64,000 nt of DNA from Nymphaea colorata (lineage: Eukaryota > Streptophyta > Magnoliopsida > Nymphaeales > Nymphaeaceae): contig NW_022204669.1 of NCBI RefSeq assembly GCF_008831285.2, forward strand, positions 1 through 64,000, written 5' to 3'. The notes below the pieces were generated by a model. The model worked only from the letters and a program-made list of their open reading frames with translations, did no database searches and was not told where the DNA came from. Of this stretch, positions 28,375-39,498 are shown piece by piece (position 1 is the first letter of the stretch; the number at the start of each line of letters is the position of its first letter). The position numbers were made by a program, and so were the translations under genes.

Positions 28375-30337
28375 TCATGCGAAGAGATGGTATCCCCATC
28401 GAAGGAATTCGACTGTGGGGCAGGAATTGAGAGCTCTTCTTTCTTTCCTATCTCTGTCTCTGTTCACTCTTTTGTTGTTGTTGTCGCCGGTCTCTAGCCA
28501 CCTGGGCCTGGGGTTCATCGACCGCCGTCGGATCCTTTTCCCGATAGGGTTTCGCCCACATAGTTCATCGTGGGTTTTGATCTCCAGCCGAAGCAGGGTC
28601 CCCTAGTTCCCAATAGGGTGTATGACGTATTTTGATTTTGAGTTGGAGAGGGAAGGTTTGCTTGCTTCTTCTTCCAGCGCTATACTCTTCTTACTTTTTT
28701 ATGTTCTCTCCATTTCTCCTGTCTCGACTGATTACAATGTTTGGGAGGGTTGACAGATGCTGAACTTCTGGAGACCAAACGTTCGACGAAATGCCTCACC
28801 CACTCTTTTAAGTCTTTGTGTGCTAGTGAACCCTGATATGGCTCGTTCTTTTCTTCTGGTTTCTGCAGACGAACAGTTTGTCTAGATTCAAATTGAGATG
28901 GCACTGACTGTGTTACATTGGTCTTGAAGTGATCCTGTTAATAAACATAACTAGTTCTGCGACGGTCTTTATTTTCTTTTCTTTGACAATATTTTCTTCA
29001 AACCAAACCTTTTTTGTGGTGTTTATACATTTTGATGGATATAAAACTTCCTTCCAGGGTATGAAGCTTCTTCTCCCACAGTATGTCGATAACTGAATTT
29101 TGCTTGGTTTTTTTACGTATTTTCTTGTTCTTTATTGTTTGGGAAATGCTTTTATTCATTTTTTGATCTGGAAACTTTCGGTTTGACTTGTGTGTTCTTT
29201 TGCATAATGCAACCATTTATCTTCTTTATGCTTGTAAATGAAGGGTGCTTCAGCAGAAGAACTGTTTTACTTCTAGGGCAGAACAGTTAGGATCACCTCT
29301 GTCACCGTCTGCACCTCCAGCTCCTGTCCATATAGTGCCAGCGCCTGTTGTGACAAATCTTAGAAAGTCACAGTCCTTCATTCCCCACGCCTTGGTAAAA
29401 CTACATGGGGAGGAATTCATTACACCTTAAAATTTGTATGCCTTGGTAAAACTACAGCCAAAAGATCTATGTTTAATCCCCGTTCTTAATTGTATCCAAT
29501 CTGAAAAATTAACTATCTTGGCTGTCTATGCCACTCTTCTTAGGAGAAGCTTATTAACCTCAAATTTTATTTCCATGGATCTGATTTATCATATGTTTTC
29601 TAGTGATCCACAATAAGATCTATAGTTGATCAAATGAATGATCTTAAGAGATTTTTGTTTCGATTTTTAATATGGGTTCAATTTGATCTTATCAGCAACT
29701 CAACTTACAATTCTTATTTCTGCAAATTTTCTATATGATACAGAAATTACAATCTTTGGGTGGTTTCATTTTTTCCCCCAAGAAGAACAAAAATGTTTAC
29801 ATAGATTTTTTAGAGATGTGACAAGATGAAGTGCCCATATGAAGTAAACAGAATAGAACAGAACAAGACATTCAAAACCCTGATAAATCAGAAGACCTCC
29901 TTATTTACATGACAGTAAGCAGAGTACTACATGATTCAACAGCCTTATTTTTATGCTGACATTTCAATTCTTACTTCAAATTGAATAGAACTTGAAGGAC
30001 TGATCAGGACTATCTCCTTGAGAATGAGAAAGAGAGAGTGGATTGTGTCGAACTTTACTGCAGTTGTTTTTTGTTCCTATCTTGAGGTTTCCTGTTGTTT
30101 GTCTTGTGTGTATACCATTTTTTGCTGTTATTTATTTAGTATATGGTCCATCTGTTCTTGTTCAGTTTAATATAATAGGAAACAACCTTTTTGTAACTGA
30201 TAGATCAGTTGTTACTTGTTATACAGTAAAGTGATACTTCTCCAGCTTAGTGTTGTTGGTTTGATATATTTACGGAACAAACCCTAATCCTTTTGTTGTC
30301 TATTTGACTTTCTTTACATTTTTTTATGTAATGGAAG
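28375..30337. other. Interior of the DNA transposon between recognisable pieces
   Basis: Mixed sequence: a leader-like CT-rich part to about 28610, intron-like T-rich stretches (28960-29240), the exon-like fragment at 29245-29403, then AT-rich sequence to the kinesin exon. A plausible splice acceptor TTTCTGCAG ends at 28868. Only short open frames exist (under 75 codons, for example 30043-30234), none recognisable. I see no transposase here. Confidence 0.5.
29245..29403 (+). pseudogene. Exon-like fragment of unknown origin in the DNA transposon
   Basis: Open stretch read as CFTSRAEQLGSPLSPSAPPA, followed by a proline-rich part (PAPVHIVPAPVV) and then NLRKSQSFIPHALVK. Its codon-like composition contrasts with the AT-rich intron-like sequence on both sides, and it is preceded by AATGAAG, a possible splice acceptor. 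I do not recognise the source gene. The neighbouring sequence at 29434-29616 repeats the word CCTTGGTAAAACTACA (29390 and 29440), so this part has been partly duplicated. It could be chance open sequence. Confidence 0.35.
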
Positions 30338-30418
30338 GTCCATACTGATGAGACAAGGAGCAGTCTTCAATTTGCAACCAGGGCACTACGTGTGACAAAT
30401 TGTGCACAAGTGAATCAA
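30338..30418 (+). pseudogene. Captured exon of a kinesin motor domain (KIN-7-like)
   Basis: The frame starting GTC at 30338 reads VHTDETRSSLQFATRALR and then VTNCAQVNQ, 27 residues without a stop. This matches the end of the kinesin motor core, where the family has the pattern ET-x-x-(S/T)-L-x-FA-x-RA-x-x-(V/I), and NCAQVN is typical of plant CENP-E-like KIN-7 kinesins. An intron acceptor (GGAAG before GTC) and a donor-like GTTTGT after CAA bound it, so it looks like an intact exon with intron flanks taken from genomic DNA. No other motor exon is visible nearby, so it cannot make a kinesin. The family call rests on recalled motif patterns, not a search. Confidence 0.65.
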
Positions 30419-30660
30419 GTTTGTTACGGTTATTTATGTACTTGGTGTGGTTATTTATCTCATTTTTGTAAATCTGGACAAATGTTTCCTTATCATCAAA
30501 CTAAGAATTAATTTTCTGAAAATCTGGAAATGTATTTCTGTACCATCAAACTCAGAAATATAGAATTGGAAATATATTTCTGAGTCATCACACACACACC
30601 AAAATTGGAATTGGAAAGATTTTTCCATTCATTTTTCCATTTCCTATATTTCCAGAAATA

Positions 30661-30684
30661 TATTTCCAGGCCATCAAACGGCCC
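30661..30684 (-). repeat. Right terminal inverted repeat of the DNA transposon
   Basis: On the minus strand it reads GGGCCGTTTGATGGCCTGG inward and mirrors the left end. The target duplicate TAA follows immediately. Confidence 0.85.
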
Positions 30685-33600
30685 TAAGTGAATTCAAATC
30701 ACAAGTTTGTGTGAAAATAAATGAGATTTGAGTGATTCATTTGGTGTCTTATAATTAACCTAATGTGTTTCACTCGTTATGACATCTATGATCAACGATT
30801 TAAACGATAAAAACTCACAAGTTTATATGGATGTAAAGGAGACCTATGGATTAGTTTAGTTTGATCCCTTGTAGTTTGTTCAATAAGTTGAACATGTTGT
30901 TACATCTCATTCATTTGTATCCATACGCACACTAAATCACTCGTCTCGATACGAGTGAGATTTAAGTGATTCATTTGATCACGCATACTTAATTGAATGT
31001 GCTTAACTTGTTGTTACGTCTATATTAAATGATTTAGTATATTGAAATCATAGGTTTGTATGGAAATGAATGAGATTTGAGTGATTCATTTGGTGTCTTG
31101 TAGGTAACCTAATATGTTTCACTTGTTATTACATATATTTGATCACATATATTTAATTGAGAGATTAAATGATTCATTTTCACTTGTTATTACATATATT
31201 TGATCATATATTTAATTGAGTGTGCGTAGCGATTTGTTACATACGTATAGAATGACTTAGTGGCTTGAAATAAGAAGTTCGTTTGGAAATGAATGAGAGT
31301 CAGGTCATTATGTTGGTCCCTTACAGTTAATCTAGTGTATTTCACTTGTTATTACATCTATAATGAATGATTTAAATGATCGAAATCGCAAGTTCATATG
31401 GATACAAATGGGATCTATGCATTACTTTGAATGCGTGTAATTAGTCCGATGAGTTGAATTTGTTGTTACATCTATAGTGAACGATCTAAAGGATTGAAAT
31501 CACGCGTACGTACCAATACAAGTGAGATTTAAATGATTCATATGATCATGCATGCTTAATTGAATGTGTTTAACTTGTTGTTACATCTATATTAAATGAT
31601 TTAGTAGATCGAAATCACAAGTTCGTATGAAAATGAATGAGATTCGAGTGATTCATTTGGTGTTTTATGGTTTACCTAATGTGTTTCACTAGTTGTTACA
31701 TTTATAATGATTCTTAATACGGATGTCCTTAACAAGTGATTCATTTGGTGTCATATAGTTAACCTAATGTGTTTCACTTGTAATTTAATTGAATGTGCTT
31801 AACAAGTGAATTAGGTTAACAATAGGGCACCAAATGAATCACTCAAATCTCATTCATTTTCATGCAAGCCTGTGATTTCAATCTACTAAATCATTTAACA
31901 TGGATATAACAATAAGTCAAGTACATTCAATAAAGTATGCGTGATCATATGAATCACTTAAATCTGACTCGTATTGGTACGACTATAGTGCACGATCTAA
32001 AGGATTGAAATTACAAGTTCGTATCAATACAAGTGCGATTTAAGTGATTCAAATGATCACACATACTAAATTGAATGTGCTTAACTTATTGTTACATCCA
32101 TGTTGCTTGATTAAGTGAACTGAAATCAAAAGTTTGTATGAAAATGAATGTGATTCGAGTGATTCATTTGGTGTCTTATAGTTAACCTAACGTGTTTCAC
32201 ATGTTATTACATCCATGATCAATGATTTAAATAATTAAAACTCACAAGTTTATATGGATATAAAGGAGACCTATGCATTAGTTTGATCCTTTCTAGTTTG
32301 TACGATAAGTTGAACATGTTGTTACATCTATAGTGATCGATGCACAAGTTCACATCAATACGAGTGGGATTTAAGTGATTCAATTGATCACGCATATTTA
32401 ATTGAATGTACTTAACTTGTTGTTACGTTTATATTAAATGATTAGTAAATTCAAATCATAGGTTTATATGAAAATGAATGGGGTTCGAGTGATTCATTTG
32501 GTGTCTTACAGGTAACTTAATGTGTTTCACTTGTTATTACATACATTTGATCACTTATGTTTAATCAAGAGATTATGTGATTCATTTTTACTTGTTCTTA
32601 CATACATTTGATAACTTATATTTAATTGAATGTGCGTAACCATTTGTTACATACGTATAGAATGCCTTGTGGCTTGAAAAAAGAAGTCCGTTTGGAAATG
32701 AATGAGAGTCAAGTCACTATATTGGTCCCTTATAGTTAATCTAATGTATTTCACTTGTTATTACATCTATAATGAATGATTTAAATGGTTGAAATCACAA
32801 GTTTATATGGATACAAATGGTTGAAGTCACTATATTTGTACACGTGTAGTTAGTCCGATGAGTTGAATTTGTTGTTACATCTATAGGGAACGTTCTAAAG
32901 GATTGAAATCACATGTTCGTACGAATACAATGAGATTTAAGTGATTCATATAATCATGCATACTTAATTGAATGTGTTTAACTTGTTGTTACGTCTATAA
33001 TAAATGATTTAGTAGATTGAAATCACAAGTTTGTGCGAAAATGAATGAGATTCGAGTGATTCATTTGGTGTCTTGTAGTTAACCTATTGTGTTTCACTTG
33101 TTATTACATCTTTGATCAATGATTTAAATGATTAAAACTTACAAGTTTGTATGGACAAAAGGAGACCTATGCATTAGTTTGATCCCTTGTAGTTAGTTCA
33201 ATAAGTTGAACTAGTTCTTACATCTATGGTGATCGATGTAAGGAATTGAAATCACAAGTTCGTATCAATACGAGTGGGATTTAAGTGATTCATTTTATCA
33301 CACATACGTAATTGAATGTGCTTAACTTGTTGTTACGTCTATATTAAATGATTTAGTAGATTAAAATCATAGGTTTGTATGAAAATGAATGATATTGGAG
33401 TGATTCATTTGGTGTCTTGTAAGTAACCTAATGTGTTTCACTTGTTATTACATATATTTGATCACTTATATTTAATTGAGAGAGATTAAGTGATTGATTT
33501 TCACTTGTTATTACATATAATTGATCACTTGTATTTAATTGAATGTGCGTGACCATTTCTTACTTACGTATAGAATGACCTAGTGGCTTTGATACCAGAA

Positions 33601-36600
33601 GTTCGTTTGGAATACATATATAATGAATGATTTAAATGATTGAAATCACATGTTCATGTGGATACAAACGCATGTAGTTAGTCCGATGAGTTGAATTTAT
33701 TGTTACAACTATAGTGCACGATCTAAATGATTGAAATCACAAGTTCGTATCAATACAAGTGCGATTTAAGTGATTCAAATGATCACACATACTTAATTGA
33801 ATGTGCTTAACTTGTTGTTACATCCATATTGCTAGATTAAGTGAATTCAAATCACAAGTTTGTGTGAAAATAAATGAGATTTGAGTGATTCATTTGGTGT
33901 CTTATAATTAACCTAATGTGTTTCACTCGTTATGACATCTATGATCAACGATTTAAACGATAAAAACTCACAAGTTTATATGGATGTAAAGGAGACCTAT
34001 GGATTAGTTTAGTTTGATCCCTTGTAGTTTGTTCAATAAGTTGAACATGTTGTTACATCTCATTCATTTGTATCCATACGCACACTAAATCACTCGTCTC
34101 GATACGAGTGAGATTTAAGTGATTCATTTGATCACGCATACTTAATTGAATGTGCTTAACTTGTTGTTACGTCTATATTAAATGATTTAGTATATTGAAA
34201 TCATAGGTTTGTATGGAAATGAATGAGATTTGAGTGATTCATTTGGTGTCTTGTAGGTAACCTAATATGTTTCACTTGTTATTACATATATTTGATCACA
34301 TATATTTAATTGAGAGATTAAATGATTCATTTTCACTTGTTATTACATATATTTGATCAATATATTTAATTGAGTGTGCGTAGCCATTTGTTACATACGT
34401 ATAGAATGACTTAGTGGCTTGAAATAAGAAGTTCGTTTGGAAATGAATGAGAGTCAGGTCATTAAGTTGGTCCCTTACAGTTAATCTAGTGTATTTCACT
34501 TGTTATTACATCTATAATGAATGATTTAAATGATTGAAATCGCAAGTTCATATGGATACAAATGGGATCTATGCATTACTTTGAATGCGTGTAATTAGTC
34601 CGATGAGTTGAATTTGTTGTTACATCTATAGTGAACGATCTAAAGGATTGAAATCACGCGTTCGTACCAATACAAGTGAGATTTAAATGATTCATATGAT
34701 CATGCATGCTTAATTGAATGTGTTTAACTTGTTGTTACATCTATATTAAATGATTTAGTAGATCGAAATCACAAGTTCGTATGAAAATGAATGAGATTCG
34801 AGTGATTCATTTGGTGTCTTATGGTTTACCTAATGTGTTTCACTAGTTGTTACATTTATAATGATTCTTAATACGGATGTCCTTAACAAGTGATTCATTT
34901 GGTGTCATATAGTTAACCTAATGTGTTTCACTTGTAATTTAATTGAATGTGCTTAACAAGTGAATTAGGTTAACAATAGGGCACCAAATGAATCACTCAA
35001 ATCTCATTCATTTTCATGCAAGCCTGTGATTTCAATCTACTAAATCATTTAACATGGATATAACAATAAGTCAAGTACATTCAATAAAGTATGTGTGATC
35101 ATATGAATCACTTAAATCTGACTCGTATTGGTACGACTATAGTGCACGATCTAAAGGATTGAAATTACAAGTTCGTATCAATACAAGTGCGATTTAAGTG
35201 ATTCAAATGATCACACATACTTAATTGAATGTGCTTAACTTATTGTTACATCCATGTTGTTGATTAAGTGAACTGAAATCACAAGTTTGTATGAAAATGA
35301 ATGTGATTCGAGTGATTCATTTGGTGTCTTATAGTTAACCTAACGTGTTTCACATGTTATTACATCCATGATCAATGATTTAAATAATTAAAACTCACAA
35401 GTTTATATGGATAAAAGGAGACCTATGCATTAGTTTGATCCTTTCTAGTTTGTACGATAAGTTGAACATGTTGTTACATCTATAGTGATCGATGCACAAG
35501 TTCACATCAATACGAGTGGGATTTAAGTGATTCAATTGATCACGCATATTTAATTGAATGTACTTAACTTGTTGTTACTTTATATTAAATGATTTAGTAA
35601 ATTCAAATCATAGGTTTATATGAAAATGAATGGGATTCGAGTGATTCATTTGGTGTCTTACAGGTAACTTAATGTGTTTCACTTGTTATTACATACATTT
35701 GATCACTTATGTTTAATCAAGAGATTATGTGATTCATTTTTACTTGTTCTTACATACATTTGATAACTTATATTTAATTGAATGTGCGTAACCATTTGTT
35801 ACATACGTATAGAATGCTTGTGGTTGAAAAAGAAGTCCGTTTGAAATGAATGAGAGTCAAGTCACTATATTGGTCCCTTATAGTTAATCTAATGTATTTC
35901 ACTTGTTATTACATCTATAATGAATGATTTAAATGGTTGAAATCACAAGTTTATATGGATACAAATGGTTGAAGTCACTATATTTGTACACGTGTAGTTA
36001 GTCGATGAGTTGAATTTGTTGTTACATCTATAGGGAACGTTCTAAAGGATTGAAATACATGTTCGTACGAATACAAGTGAGATTTAAGTGATTCATATAA
36101 TCATGCATACTTAATTGAATGTGTTTAACTTGTTGTTACGTCTATAATAAATGATTTAGTAGATTGAAATCACAAGTTTGTGCGAAAATGAATGAGATTC
36201 GAGTGATTCATTTGGTGTCTTGTAGTTAACCTATTGTGTTTCACTTGTTATTACATCTTTGATCAATGATTTAAATGATTAAACTTACAAGTTTGTATGG
36301 ACATAAAGGAGACCTATGCATTAGTTTGATCCCTTGTAGTTAGTTCAATAAGTTGAACTAGTTCTTACATCTATGGTGATCGATGTAAGGAATTGAAATC
36401 ACAAGTTCGTATCAATACGAGTGGGATTTAAGTGATTCATTTTATCACACATACGTAATTGAATGTGCTTAACTTGTTGTTACGTCTATATTAAATGATT
36501 TAGTAATTAAAATCATAGGTTTGTATGAAAATGAATGATATTGGAGTGATTCATTTGGTGTTTGTAAGTAACTAATGTGTTTTACTTGTTATTACATATA

Positions 36601-37915
36601 TTTGATCACTTATATTTAATTGAGAGAGATTAAGTGATTGATTTTCACTTGTTATTACATATAATTGATCACTTGTATTTAATTGAATGTGCGTGACCAT
36701 TTCTTACTTACGTATAGAATGACCTAGTGGCTTTGATACCAGAAGTTCGTTTGGAATACATATATAATAAATGATTTAAATGATTGAAATCACATGTTCA
36801 TTGGATACAAACGCGTGTAGTTAGTCCGATGGCTTGAATTTATTGTTACAACTATAGTGCACGATCTAAATGATTGAAATCACAAGTTCGTATCAATACA
36901 AGTGCGATTTAAGTGATTCAAATGATCACACATATTTAATAATGTGCTTAACTTGTTGTTACATCCATATTGCTAGATTAAGTGAATTCAAATCACAAGT
37001 TTGTGTGAAAATAAATGAGATTTGAGTGATTCATTTGGTGTCTTATAATTAACCTAATGTGTTTCACTCGTTATGACATCTATGATCAACGATTTAAATG
37101 ATAAAACTCACAAGTTTATATGGTTGTAAAGGAGACCTAAGGATTAGTTTAGTTTGATCCCTTGTAGTTTGTTCAATAAGTTGAACATGTTGTTACATCT
37201 CATTCATTTGTATCAATATATTTAATTGAGTGTGCGTGGCCATTTGTTACATACGTATAGAATGACTTAGTGGCTTGAAATAAGAAGTTCATTTGGAAAT
37301 GAATGAGAGTCAGGTCATTAAGTTGGTCCCTTACAGTTAATCTAGTGTATTTCACTTGTTATTACATCTATAATGAATGATTTAAATGATTGAAATCGCA
37401 ACTTCATATGGATACAAATGGGATCTATGCATTACTTTGAATGCGTGTAATTAGTCCGATGAGTTGAATTTGTTGTTACATCTATAGTGAACGATCTAAA
37501 GGATTGAAATCACGCGTACGTACCAATACAAGTGAGATTTAAATGATTCATATGATCATGCATGCTTAATTGAATGTGTTTAACTTGTTGTTACATCTAT
37601 ATTAAATGATTTAGTAGATCGAAATCACAAGTTCGTATGAAAATGAATGAGATTTCGAGTGATTCATTTGGTGTCTTATGGTTTACCTAATGTGTTTCAC
37701 TGGTTGTTACATTTATAATGATTCTTAATACGGATGTCCTTAACAAGTGATTCATTTGGTGTCATATAGTTAACCTAATGTGTTTCACTTGTAATTTAAT
37801 TGAATGTGCTTAACAAGTGAATTAGGTTAACAATAGGGCACCAAGTTAATCACTCAAATCTCATTCATTTTCATGCAAGCCTGTGATTTCAATCTACTAA
37901 ATCATTTAACATGGA
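30685..37915. repeat. Satellite array 2 (segment 2)
   Basis: Continuation of the 3.14-kb array after the DNA transposon, beginning with the duplicated TAA at 30685-30687. Unit starts lie at 31914 and 35068 (3154 bp apart). The last unit lacks about 290 bp at about 37214, where CATTCATTTGTATC joins directly to AATATATTTAATTGAG. It is cut by retroelement sequence after AACATGGA at 37915. Confidence 0.93.
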
Positions 37916-38500
37916 CTCTGTAGCAAGCTCAGCCCGTCTATTATCGCTGGTTGTTTTCTTATTTCTGATCGACTCTCTGTGATCCATCCTGTCGAGCATC
38001 TCATTAATCTTTTTGAGCACTTTGTCCCTTGTAAGAGGCCTTGTGCTTTGCTCTTCTTCATCGTTGGGCGCATAATACGATTCTCTTTGCGTTTTAGCCA
38101 TAGGTGAGAGTCTTTCTTCTAGCACAAAGCAAAGACTTGAGAAACCAACTTCGATAACATCTCCACGGTAGATTGGCGCCCAAACTTGATATTTCACTTC
38201 GTGTCCAGCCACAAGAAGTCTACCTGGGTAAGTGGTTTTGGTGATCCACACTTCTTGGGTATCCTTATTGATGGCTAACTCAAAACGACGCCCTTGTAAA
38301 CTGGGGTGTCGGATCCTTAAGTTGCAATCGGGATTACTACCTACTTGGATATAAGTCCACTTTGGGCCTTGGTCCCAAGTATGTCCATGGATCAACGTAT
38401 CCTTCCGAATGCAAACGCCATTTTCGGAGGTGCTAAGGAGTATGTCCATATTTGGTCTACGAGACGAGCACCTCATTCCGTCTTCTATACTATCAAGCAA
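37916..38500 (-). pseudogene. Truncated FHA-like retroelement ORF (left copy)
   Basis: Starts at the same ATG context as the central copy (MLDSIEDGMRCSS) and runs through the FHA-like part (YIQVGSNPDCNL ... APIYRGDVIEVGF) to about residue 195, where satellite sequence takes over; the last few codons of the open frame (stop at 37889) are satellite-derived. It differs from the central copy at many residues. A notable change is GRRFEL for GRHFEL at the site where FHA domains keep a histidine. It comes from a more diverged element than the central copy and encodes no tail region. Confidence 0.75.
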
Positions 38501-39483
38501 ACTGCCAAATCAAATCCTACGCTACTGCCTGTCACACTGCCACTCTTAAAGTAAAAATCCTATGCTGCTGCGAAGAACCACTGTAATCCGCTGTTCTGCC
38601 CGTTGTCTATCAGCCACACTTCTGCCCTGCATGCGCTAAGGGAGGAGGAAACTAGTTCCGCCTGTCACCGTGCCCGCCTGGCATCTCAGTGACTATCTTT
38701 CGCTCTCAGCTGGGCCTTAAAATGGGAGGCCTAACTGTCGCATCCGCCTGATGCCTCGACAGCAACTTCGAGCTCAAGTACCCTAGGATGATGTGGTGTG
38801 CACACCCTTAGTCCAGACTGTTTTTAGGCACCCAAATGACTTACTCACAGAAATATCAAACGGTGGAGTTTTGACATCAAACTTTGTCAGCATAAGAGGA
38901 TATAATTATCTGACTATGCTGAAAATTTCAGCTCGTTTTGACCTCGGGAAGTCTCTGAAACTGTGCAATCTTCTGGCCAAACTGCTCCGCGGACAGGTTC
39001 TGTCCGTTCAGGCTTTGAGCACGTTGCAGGGCCAAAAACGTCGGGTTAAGGGCAGAATCTCTTCTGATGCCCTAAACAACTTTTGTAGCACATATGATTA
39101 TGAGTCCGTCCACCAAATGTCAGTCAAAACCGATTTCGTTTGCCCCCTGAAATCGCTGATACACTGATGCTGACTGTTACAGACCAGAAAACCGCAGTTC
39201 GCCTAAGTCTGAAAACAAAATCCTGAAATCTGCTGAAATCAAAAAGCTGGAAACTCTGTCTTCTACTGCCTTCGAATGCTGAATCTTCTATGCCAAGCGC
39301 GTGTAGAGTCCAGATGGAAACCTCAAGACGGCTCTGATACCAATTGTTAGATTGGTATCAGTCGGTTGTTGGCGACTACACAAGAAGCCGTCCAAATAAT
39401 AGCTGAAAACCGCGACGTCTACTTCGTTGAAAGTACTAACTTTTGAAATCTGTCGCTGTCTCTTCAACTTTAAACCCCAAGGC
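38501..39483 (-). other. Long leader between primer-binding site and ORF (left copy)
   Basis: About 1 kb of internal sequence upstream of the ORF, alignable throughout with 46236-47233. It contains a second primer-binding-site-like motif (39330-39342) inside a perfect hairpin. The open frames at 38793-39167 and 39288-39497 are not supported as genes: the first has no intact equivalent in the central copy, and base changes between copies in the second alter the residue each time. Confidence 0.7.
39334..39361 (-). repeat. Perfect hairpin containing a second PBS-like motif (left copy)
   Basis: CTGATACCAAT (39334-39344), loop TGTTAG, ATTGGTATCAG (39351-39361): an 11-bp perfect stem. One arm is part of a duplicate of the LTR/primer-site junction (PBS-like word 39330-39342). 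Confidence 0.85.
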
Positions 39484-39496
39484 GGCTCTGATACCA
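39484..39496 (-). promoter_or_regulatory. Primer-binding site, initiator tRNA-Met type (left copy)
   Basis: The minus strand reads TGGTATCAGAGCC, complementary to the 3' end of plant initiator tRNA-Met, two bases after the LTR end CTAACA. This fixes element polarity as minus and the LTR boundary at 39499. Confidence 0.9.
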
Positions 39497-39498
39497 AT

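Larger units (their letters stand above)
27895..30684. mobile_element. Non-autonomous PIF/Harbinger-like DNA transposon
   Basis: A 2790-bp insertion in the satellite. The undisturbed site is read elsewhere as GCTAGATTAAGTGAATTC (for example at about 33830). Here it is split with TAA on both sides (27892-27894 and 30685-30687), a 3-bp target duplication of the TWA type typical of PIF/Harbinger. The ends are imperfect inverted repeats: the left starts GGGCCCGTTTGACGG, and the right, read inward, starts GGGCCGTTTGATGG. Subterminal CATCAAAC-type words repeat at the right end (30488, 30544, 30672). No transposase-like frame is visible; the longest open frames (27855-28370 plus, 27929-28288 minus) overlap each other in simple GC-rich sequence. 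The interior holds a promoter-like stretch and pieces resembling host genes, so it is best seen as a gene-fragment-carrying non-autonomous element. Confidence 0.85.

Noticed and set aside
39288-39497. A 69-70 codon frame starting in the primer-binding site, present in both leaders (39288-39497 and 47035-47247, minus) with an in-frame 3-base difference.
   Set aside because: It lacks an ATG, and the single-base differences I checked between copies (L/S, E/G, F/S) each change the residue, so there is no sign of protein-level constraint. The sequence is better explained as conserved leader RNA.
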